64,000 nt of DNA, taken from Cephalopachus bancanus (lineage: Eukaryota > Chordata > Mammalia > Primates > Tarsiidae). The notes beneath the pieces are model-generated. The model did not search any database and was not told the DNA's origin. It was given only the letters and a program-made list of their open reading frames with translations. Within the stretch, counting starts at the first letter, position 1, and each line of letters opens with the position of its first letter. Both the position numbers and the translations under genes were made by a program. The stretch lies in NCBI GenBank assembly GCA_027257055.1, contig JAPVLO010000322.1:1612001-1676000 (forward strand). Reading direction: 5' to 3'. Of this stretch, positions 56,811-64,000 are shown piece after piece.

Positions 56811-58900
56811 ATTTTAGAAGTGGCTGGTGATAGGGTCAGTCAGTGTGTCTGTTGGTGTTGGTCTGTCTGTCCCTATTCTTTTTCTCAGTCTCTGTGACTT
56901 ACTCTTATTTCTGTCTCCCATTCTTTGTGTCCTTCCCTCCTTCACCTTTTGCCTTTCCACTCCCCCCATGCTTCAGGCCCTCAGGAAGTCAAGACCCTTA
57001 CCCAGAACCTGGCAGGGACAGCCTCCCCCTACCCACATGGGATCCACCTGGCTCTGCTTCTTCCAGGGCCCACGCAGGACACTGAGGCAGTGTGAGGAGT
57101 CTGAGACTCTCCACAACACTCCCAAAACTGCTGCAGAAGCAAGAGGACACAACCAGGTGACCAGGTGTTGTCATTCATCCAAAGCCAGCACAAAGAAGAA
57201 AAATGAGGGGGTGGAGGAGAACGACAAGGAGGAAGAGGGTGGCTGTCACATGGCAGAGAAAAGTGTGTGAGAGTGGGGGGCAGGCGTGGGAGTGAACAGG
57301 TGGGGAAGGGTCCAGGAGGGGTATAATCCCAGGACAGAGGGGTAGCTGGCCTGAGGGTTTTGCAAAGCCCCAGAGTCACTGGGTATCCTTTGAAAGGGAT
57401 GAGTTATGCCTCTTGTTTCTGGGTCCTGGAGCTCAGCATAAGGCCAGGAACACAGAAAGCGCAGGAGGCCTTTGTGAAACCAAGTTAAGTGACTCAGAGG
57501 ACGATATGCAGAGATCCAGCCAGGAGTCCCTTATAAGCACATGGGGGAATGGGGCTCTAGACAGCAACCCAGAAAAGCCACCACCAGGAGGTGCTCTGGA
57601 GAGTGGGGCTGTGGCCTTTGGCCCTGGAACAAGTGCTATCTGCCTCTGTTCCCTGCTGGGTTGGGGACTCTGAACCCACAGACAAAAATCACGGTCAGAA
57701 AAGGCCAAGGCTCACAGATGAACCCATTCGTTCATTATGCAGAGACATCTTGAGGGTGCTGTCTGTACACAGCTCCTGGGTGAGGGCCCCCTGCCTCCCT
57801 GAGAGTGTGGGTGGTGAGTGCAAGTATGTGTAGGGGTAGAGTGGGTACACTTGTAGACAAGTGAGATGGGGGTAGGTGAGCATGTGTGGGGAGAGCCCTG
57901 AGTGTGCTTGCAGTATAAATGGAGGCCGCTGAGTGGCTATAGGGGCAGCTGGGAGGAGTCCCTAGCCAGGAAGCTCAGCCCTGGTTCCACGGCGCTGCAC
58001 AGTTAACTTTTTGCTCTAGCCACCAGCAGACAATCCAGGGTTGGGACGTTTTCTCCTGGAGCCCCCCCCGCTGGATTTCCTGGACCCCACACAGCTCCTG
58101 GGGGACTGCCTGCCCTCCACCAAGCCCATGGCCAAGTACTTGAGCTTGACAGCCCATCTTACCAGTGTGAATCTCTGGATTCAACTGGAATCTGGAGTTA
58201 CCAAGAGGTGTTTTAATATATTCAGCTTGGTAAACACTGCCCACAGTCTCTTCTAGCTTTTCTGGCTGTGATTTCCAATTTGGCACTTGCAGGCACGCAG
58301 CCTGGCATTCTGCTGGTCCACACTGCTGGACTCACTGCTTGCTGATTTTCACCTCCTGTCCCAAGCGGCTCCCTTGGTCATTTGAAAGTCCTTACTTCTT
58401 TTCATTCTGAACCACAGGTCTGGCACAAAATTTCAGTCCTAAATTGCTCCCCGCTGCTTCCCCCAAATGTCCCAGCCCCCAGGGACCCAGGAAGGGGATG
58501 TGATTCCCTTAAGGGCCCTAGGGTTTGTTATAGGCTACTTCCACAAGAGGAACCCAGTTCCCTGCCTGAGTCTGGCTGGGAGCCAGCCAGTGCGTTGGGA
58601 CGCCCCTGCCGTGGCTGGCTGAAGCTTGTTGTCTAACCCGGCCCGGGGGTACCTGGGAGCGGGTGGAGGGTGGCAGGTGGCCTGCCAGGGCTCAGAGAGC
58701 AGGCACGCCCTGGGTGAGGTCATGCCTGCCTCACACCTCTGGTATTCTGGCTGATCCCTATCTCCTCCCCCAGCCCTCAGGTTCCTGGGGCGGGTGGAGA
58801 TGCCGGCAAAGAGGTGCTGATACTACAGTCCGGCCCCAGGCATGACGGGGGCTGTGGCTGAGCCTCTACCTGCCCACAGCTCCCACCACCACCCCTGCCC
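56811..58900. other. Low-repeat intergenic DNA
   Basis: About 2 kb with no recognised repeat. Frames of 70-147 codons (for example 56,827-57,270) overlap on both strands and lack domains. The (TGTCTG)-like run near 56,835-56,870 is simple sequence. Confidence 0.35.
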
Positions 58901-58923
58901 CACCTTCTGCCTCCCCCCTGCAG

Positions 58924-58994
58924 GTGGACAGACAGACAGACAGGGCTGGCTACCCTACAGGAGTGACACCCGCTTCCAGTGCACCACCACCAGG
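58924..58994 (+). other. Candidate orphan exon between splice-like sites
   Basis: A polypyrimidine stretch 'ccttctgcctcccccctg' precedes CAG at 58,921-58,923. After 71 bp comes CAGG/GTAAGC with the donor at 58,995. Two of three frames are open across the piece. No family is recognisable, and GC-rich DNA yields such pairs by chance. Confidence 0.2.
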
Positions 58995-59195
58995 GTAAGC
59001 CCTCCTGGGAGGGACCCTCCCTCCCATTCCTCACCCAGGAAGCCAGGCATGGGGAAGGGGCCCTGGAAAGCAAATTCCCAGAGGGCTTCTCCTTAGGACA
59101 CACGCAGTCACCTCCCCAACCCCGCCCTCCCATTCTCCTCACCTCTACCTCAACCTGACTTGAACCCTTTTGGTAACCATTATTAATAGGGGAGT

Positions 59196-59473
59196 CAGGA
59201 TGGCTCAGCCTGTAATCCCGCGCCTTGGGAGGCTGAGGTGAGTGGATTGCCTGAGCCCACGAGTTCGAGACCCGCCTGGGCAGCGAGACCTCATCTCTAC
59301 AATAAATCAAAAAATCAGCCGGGCGTGGTAGTGCATGCCTGTAATTCCGTCTACTCAGAAGGCTGAGGCGGAAGGATCGCTGGAGCCCAGCAGGTCGAGG
59401 CTGCGGTGGCTGGGAGTGGCCACTGCACTCCAGTCTGAGCGACCGAGTGAGACTCCAACTCAGAAAAAAAAAA
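59196..59473 (+). mobile_element. Alu, derived tarsier-like subfamily, 5'-shortened
   Basis: Begins 'caggatggctcagcctgtaa', missing the first few bases of the family. It has 'acgagttcgagacccgcc', CTGCGGTGGCTGGGAGTGGCCAC and 'ctccaactcagaaaaaaa'. Flanks AATAGGGGAGT (about 59,185) and AATAGGGGAGT (59,474) form an exact TSD. Confidence 0.94.
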
Positions 59474-59611
59474 ATAGGGGAGTTACATGGCTTATTGTGC
59501 AAGATTTTGAGAATGCAAGGATGATCATCATAAACCAGATTGTCCCAGGCAAACTGGATATATGGTTGCCCAAATTATTGAGTCCCCACTGTGTGCTAGA
59601 CCCCAGTGAGA

Positions 59612-59892
59612 ATTTTTTTTTTTTTTTTTTTTGGAGCTCAAGTCTTACTCTATCACCCTGGCGGAATGTAGTGGCACTATTATAACTTACTGCATCCTCG
59701 AACTCCTGGGTTCAATGATCCTCCCACTCCCAAGTAGCTAGAACTATAGGCACATACCACCATGCCTGGTTAATAGTTTTACTTTTTGTAGAGACAGGAT
59801 CTCGCTATGTTGTCCAGGCTGGTCTCGAATTCCTGGTCTCAAGTGATCCTCCCACCTCAGCCTTCTGAGCAGCTGGGACTACAAGGGTGACT
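59612..59892 (-). mobile_element. Alu, older AluJ-like, antisense
   Basis: A T tract of about 22 at 59,611-59,632, then 'ggagctcaagtcttactcta', 'gtccaggctggtctcgaatt' and 'gcagctgggactacaagggt'. The 5' end of the element (window right side) is truncated. Confidence 0.85.
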
Positions 59893-60290
59893 CCTGCTAT
59901 TTGTAGGCATTTTGGTGAACTCAGGCTCTGGGAATTCTTTGGCCTAGAGCTCTCAGGAACCAGAGAAATACCTAGTCCTGGATCCTTTTACTTAACAGAA
60001 TGAGGGGTAGGGGAAGTTCTCCGATGATCAGAAAGGGCAGAGGGGACAAACACCAGCAGCTCTCAGGAGACGTATTTATGTTTCCTATGCCCTTTGTTAG
60101 CCCTGTTCCTGGCCTGTCCCCTGAGTCAGGGAAATCAAGGCCCTAAGATAACAGCAGGTCAGACTCTGAGAGGAACATGGTCATCCTAGATGACTGAGAT
60201 GTCCTCTCCTCTTCCATCCGACTCTCATATCCCCAACACACACACCCTTTCTCCCCCTTCTCCTTCCGTCTGCCTGCTTCCTAGCTACAA
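59893..60290. other. Unassigned intergenic DNA
   Basis: Nothing recognised. Confidence 0.35.
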
Positions 60291-60295
60291 CCAGC

Positions 60296-60473
60296 CAGTG
60301 GTTCTCAAAGTGTGGTCCCCAGATGGACAGCATCAGCATCACCTGGGAACTCGTTAGAAAAACAAATTCTTAGACACCACCCCAGACCTATTGAATCAGA
60401 AACTCTGCAACAGAATCACCCCAGAGGGTTTGTTAAAACACATTCTGTTGCATGCTTGAGTTGAGAAGCATGG
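60296..60473 (+). mobile_element. MER20 hAT-Charlie MITE
   Basis: Opens CAGTGGTTCTCAAAGTGTGG, continues 'agcatcagcatcacctggga', 'accaccccagacctattgaa' and 'tcagaaactctgcaacagaa', and closes with 'gttgagaagcatgg', the imperfect inverted terminus. The order matches MER20. Confidence 0.9.
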
Positions 60474-60600
60474 CTCTACTCTTCTCAAACTCTAGTGGAT
60501 GGATGTGCAGATCACCTGGGGATCCTACTCAGATACAGACCAGGGGTGAAGATGCAGGTGATGACTCAGGGTGTCTGGCAGAAGGCCTGATCTTCTGCAG
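60474..60600. mobile_element. Second hAT-Charlie MITE fragment
   Basis: 'cttctcaaactctagtggat' and 'gtgcagatcacctggggatc' are MER-type MITE words. It adjoins MER20 directly, and only the 5' part is clear. Confidence 0.45.
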
Positions 60601-60670
60601 CTCTTCAAAGCTCCCAGGTGAGGCCGATGCTGCAAGTCCTCGGACAACACTTAGAATAGCAAGGCTCAGT

Positions 60671-60838
60671 ACACCCCTGGTTCTCAACCCCAGCTGCACT
60701 TTAGAATCCCCGGGGAGCCTTTTAAAAAATACTAGTACTGAGGCCCTGGCTCCAGAGATCCTGATTTAATTGATCTGAGGTGAGACTAGGGTTTGGGTAG
60801 GTTTTACAATCTCCCCAGGTGATTATTATACACATCCA
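60671..60838 (+). mobile_element. hAT-Charlie MITE (MER5/MER20 relatives)
   Basis: 'ctggttctcaaccccagctg', 'cactttagaatccccgggga', 'gccttttaaaaaatactagt' and, reversed at the end, 'tccccaggtgattattatac'. This layout is that of a short hAT-Charlie MITE with near-symmetric ends. Confidence 0.7.
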
Positions 60839-60839
60839 G

Positions 60840-61640
60840 CCCAGTGTGATGAGGGGACGTGCTTGGCACACATACACCCCATGTACCTGCTCCCCCCTCA
60901 GATTCCCCTTCAGTCCTCAGTCCCTTCCATATCTCCTTTCCCACATCTGCAGACACTTTGACATGCATACACATAAGCACATGAACAGAGAGGTATACAG
61001 CAGACACATAGACTCAGGCACACAAGTGCAAGCAGTAGAGAGTAGACATGCAGGCATGTGTGTGCACACACAAACACATACATGGACCAACCCATTTGCA
61101 AACCTGCCTTGAACGCTCCCAGGTTTATAGAGCTGCATGGACACACACAAGCAGACACACAAAACAGGCAGGTGAATACACATGCCATAAAGGTGTCAAA
61201 GACCTTCTCCATCTGTCTCTAATGGGGTGACTCTTGGTCCCATTGCACCAGGTGATGGGGTCCATGTGTGTGTTTGTGTGGGCACACTCATGTCCTGTCT
61301 GTCCCTAAAGAGACAAGTCAGCTCTCAGCAAACAGGAAGGCTGGGCCTAGGTCCCTCCTCTTACTCAGCACCACTGAGGTATCGTAGGCTGGGCACAGTT
61401 CTCCCCGGAAGACAAGAACGTCCCATGGTGGCCAACTCAGCCTCAAGATCTCCGAGGGACCTCGGGGCCATGCCTGCCTCCTAATGCCCAGGTCAGTCAT
61501 GGAGGGGCACTGCCCCCAGGAGGCTGACATTTTCTGAAGGCTGAGGCCATCGTCAGCCCTCCAGTTCATCACTGGTGCTGCTATGTTGGGGCCTCCTTTG
61601 GGTGTGAAGTCCTGCACCCCCCACCCCGTGTGCTGGGGCC
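60840..61640. other. CA-rich intergenic DNA
   Basis: 60,860-61,190 is rich in 'acacaca'-type words on the + strand, which explains the cysteine/valine-rich minus frames (60,910-61,212). No gene is recognised. Confidence 0.4.
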
Positions 61641-61816
61641 CTCCATGGACAGGCCTGATTGATGACTCGAGGGGACTGCGGCTGCTGCAGGCCTGTTTTA
61701 TGATGTCATTAGGCAGCTTCGGCAGCAGGGAGGAATCCCTCCTGACATCATAAAGGACTTGATATTTCGCTAATGTTATCTTGGCGGCGTGTCGCCCTGA
61801 CATTTTCTCTTTGCAG
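61640..61816. promoter_or_regulatory. Inverted CRE/AP-1-like motif block (tentative)
   Basis: TTTATGATGTCA (61,697-61,708) and TGACATCATAAA (61,743-61,754) are exact inverted copies 34 bp apart, with GATGACTC (AP-1/ATF-like) just upstream at about 61,661. The arms each hold a CRE-like TGATGTCA. It could be a paired ATF/AP-1 binding module or a 12-bp-stem hairpin. Function is inference. Confidence 0.4.
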
Positions 61817-62071
61817 CGCTCCCCCCAGGACCAGGAGTTGTCTAACTGCAGCCTGGAAAAAATGCAAAACAGACAAATGCACCCTCGGGGGACAGCGGGA
61901 GAAAGCTAATAGACCAGTCCCCAGCTCCCTACTCACGGAGGTGGCTGAGGTGGGAAGCATGATGTGTTTTTCAAAGGGGACCCAGGGCTGCCTTCCCCTG
62001 CAAGCTCTCCTTACTCGGGACACAGGATGAGTCAGGCGCTGAGGTTCCAGTACCAGCCCTGCACCCTGAAG
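61817..62071 (+). other. Candidate orphan exon between splice-like sites
   Basis: 'cattttctctttgcag' is a good acceptor ending at 61,816, and AAG/GTATGT at 62,072 is a good donor. All three frames carry a stop within the 255 bp, so it could only be non-coding or terminal. Its 3' end overlaps MIR-like sequence. Low confidence. Confidence 0.2.
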
Positions 62072-62140
62072 GTATGTGACTTGGGCACAGCCCTTGTCCT
62101 CTCTGGGCCTCAGTGACCCCATCCACACCCCTACACGAGG
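62025..62140 (+). repeat. MIR SINE fragment
   Basis: 'gctgaggttccagtaccagc', 'ggtatgtgacttgggcacag' and 'cctctctgggcctcagtgac' are the sense MIR core. Confidence 0.7.
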
Positions 62141-63190
62141 AGGGGGGTTGGACCAGACAATTTCGAAGACTGTCTTGGCATGTTGAAGGCCTTGAAGCTC
62201 CAGGGGAGGGCCACGATGCCACAGAAGAAAGAGGGAGGGACCCCATCATAGGCTCAGAACTGAAACTACACATCTGTAAGGGGAGGCTGCGTGGTATGGC
62301 TTGCAATCAACTCCCCTCCCAGGAATGGCTTTGGTGGAGGGCAGACTCAGAACAGCAAGATATTTCCCTAGCCTGAAGTCCATTGTCTTCAAAAAGTCAA
62401 GACCAAACTACTGGTTCTGAGGCAAAACTGAGATGGCACTGGTGCAAATTTCTTGCCATGGGCCCGGCAAGCAGAAGTTAGCAGAAAGGGGCCATTCTCT
62501 CATACCCAGGGCTGCCTGGGTGGCTCAGAGCTTGGCGAAGGAGAAAGCTCCTGTAGTGCTGGGTGCCTCCCCAATCTGCTTCCTAAATAGCTCAGGGAAA
62601 AATCAGTTAAAATCCTCTCCCACCTAGGCAGAAGTCACCCATCCTGCCCTGACCCCAGACTCCGTGACAGATGAGCCTCCAGCTCACCGCCTCCAGGGAT
62701 GAGGTGTCAGTCCTTCCCTGGGCAAGCCTGGCCATCTGCCTCCCTCTGGCTTCCCCCTCGGGTTCCAAACTCTGCCTCCCAAACATCTCCCTGTACTCCA
62801 GGACAGCTCTGCACAAATACCTTTCTGCAAGTGTGCAAGAGGGGAAACCAGGGTTCATGCTGTCTTCAGAAAGTAAATACTTGTCTTCAAAAAGAGCATA
62901 ACTGGCCATGTTAACCTGGGGTCTAGGGTTAGAGCCAGATTTCAATAGAATGAGTTTCCACTGTAATCCTATGTATCTTATTTTATGCATTTAAAATAAC
63001 TACTTGGGAAGGCTGCTAAAGAAGTTCATGGCATTAAAAAAAAAGTGAAGAACCCTATTCTAGAATCCGGACAAGCTACATTTAGCCATGAACATGTCCG
63101 GATTGGGGAGATCACTCTGGCCTGAGTGCATCTCCAGTTCTGGAGAAAACCTCATGCCCACCCTGAAAGAAATGACTTTAAAAGTAAAGA
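62141..63190. other. Low-repeat intergenic DNA
   Basis: No recognised repeat or exon. Short frames at 62,607-62,990 overlap on both strands. An A run of nine lies at about 63,036. Confidence 0.35.
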
Positions 63191-63191
63191 T

Positions 63192-63477
63192 GGAGGCCTA
63201 GCATGGTGGCTCACACCTGTAATCCCAGCATTTTGAGAGGCCAAGGCGGGAGGATTTCTTGAGCCCAGGAGTTCGAGACCAGCCTGGGCAACACAGTGAG
63301 ACCTCATGTCTACAAAAAAAATGGAAAAAACTAGCCGAGCATGGTAGCATGCACCTGTAATCCCTGCTACTCGTGAGGCTAGTGGGGGAGGATCACCTGA
63401 GCCCAGGAGGTCGAGGCGGTGGTGAGGCATGATCGTGCCACTGCACTCCACCCTGGGCAACAGAGTGAGACTCCATC
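63192..63477 (+). mobile_element. Alu, older AluJ-like
   Basis: 'ggcctagcatggtggctcac', 'gagcccaggagttcgagacc' and 'gagcccaggaggtcgaggcg', with a (TAAA)n tail to about 63,503. Confidence 0.92.
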
Positions 63478-63509
63478 AAGTAAATAAACAAGTAAATAAA
63501 TATAAAGAT

Positions 63510-64000
63510 AGATGAGACCTTCCACCCATCCACCACCCCAGCACCGCCCCCACCCCCATCCTCCAAGACCTGCTCTGAGGTCTGCCCTGGGCCATCACCT
63601 GAGGTGACTAGAACATTCGATTCCTGGACTCCTGAGCCTGAGCTGAATAGGCTGTCCAGCAGACTTCAAAGGCATCTATGAAGGCAGGACACTGGCCTAA
63701 GCAATAGAAGGGCAGACAAAGATGGATCAAGCCTAATTCTGGCTTCAGAAAGTTCTCACCAGGTGATGTAGACACACTCCAGCCCCACCGTGCTGCCTGC
63801 CCCTTCCCAATACACTGAGAGCTGAGCTTCCTACATGTCCAGCTCTGATCATGCTGCTCCCTGAGCCTATGGTGCTCAGCCTGTGCTCTTCTGTAACTAA
63901 TTCTCCCTCAACCTTCCAGCAGCAGCTGGACTACCTTAGTTGTGGTGCCCTTACTTCCATGGAGAAGCCCGGCTAAATGTGAGCCTCCAGGAAGGACCAC
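63510..64000. other. Unassigned intergenic DNA to window end
   Basis: C-rich at 63,520-63,560. No gene or repeat is recognised with confidence. 'cactccagccccaccgtgct' to '...accttccagcagcagctgg' has faint L2-like wording. Confidence 0.3.

Noticed and set aside
57029..57379. 116-codon minus frame and overlapping 147-codon plus frame
   Set aside because: Mutually antisense, low complexity, with no domains.
58777..59502. 241-codon minus-strand frame, the longest in the window
   Set aside because: The N-terminal half is an antisense translation of the Alu at 59,196-59,473 (typical Alu peptide words such as LSLLSRRNYRHALPRPADF), and the rest is GC-rich flank.
60910..61212. Cysteine/valine-rich minus frames
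   Set aside because: They translate a CA/TG-rich tract; repetition explains the composition.

Overview
This is a primate nuclear genomic window that is mostly intergenic (or possibly deep intronic) DNA. Dimeric 7SL-derived Alu elements with poly(A) tails, MIR and L2 fossils, MaLR/ERVL LTRs and hAT MITEs are present throughout, which is diagnostic for a primate. The youngest-looking Alus, those with near-perfect target-site duplications (TSDs), are not anthropoid AluS/Y and not strepsirrhine. They share a distinctive set of changes: ...CTCAGCCTGTAATCCCGCGCC..., a GCGGGTTCGAGACCCGC hairpin, CTACAATAAATC, GTGGCC..GGCCAC, and an ACTCCAACTC-A(n) tail. Together with older AluJ-like copies, this points to a haplorhine outside the anthropoids, most likely a tarsier. 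The species call is inference.

I recognise no functional protein-coding gene. The one clear gene-derived sequence is a processed pseudogene of the Qb-SNARE gene VTI1B on the + strand (about 55.73-56.80 kb). It is intronless, frameshifted several times, carries in-frame stops and ends in AATAAA plus a poly(A) tail. The only clear regulatory landmark is a CpG-rich island at about 49.7-50.7 kb. A roughly 100-bp element inside it is repeated 2 kb upstream (48.22-48.34 kb). Both copies keep a short open frame starting MxLDxTQQG. I cannot assign this pair to any gene or repeat family, and it is the best candidate here for something undescribed.

Layout. 0-5.3 kb: MLT1 LTRs, MIRs and an antisense L2. 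5.3-7 kb: a possible piggyBac end and an L1M 3' end. 7.7-12 kb: Alus and LTR-like fragments. 14-17.4 kb: MIR, an MST/THE1-type LTR and an MLT1, with a 90-bp segment shared between the two LTR neighbourhoods. 19-20 kb: an Alu cluster. 21-24.2 kb: an MLT2-type LTR and two L2 3' ends. 25.3-28 kb: MIRs, a complete hAT MITE and an Alu with an exact 15-bp TSD. 29.2-34.3 kb: L2, then a degraded ERVL-type pol on the minus strand (reverse transcriptase to integrase) broken by three Alus. 34.3-41.5 kb: LTR, L2 and Alu, including one Alu that itself received a tiny poly(A)-tailed retroviral R-region insert. 41.7-47.7 kb: Alus and antisense L2s separated by low-repeat DNA. 48-51 kb: the duplicated element and CpG island. 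51.4-55.6 kb: MIR, L2 and Alu. 55.7-56.8 kb: the VTI1B retrocopy. 57-64 kb: low-repeat DNA with two candidate orphan exons, a 12-bp inverted repeat of CRE-like sites, MER20-type MITEs and three Alus.

Limits: repeat families were assigned by eye from remembered consensus patterns. Boundaries are good to about 10-20 bp where a TSD is cited and looser elsewhere. Nearly all short open frames in the window look like chance frames or lie inside repeats.
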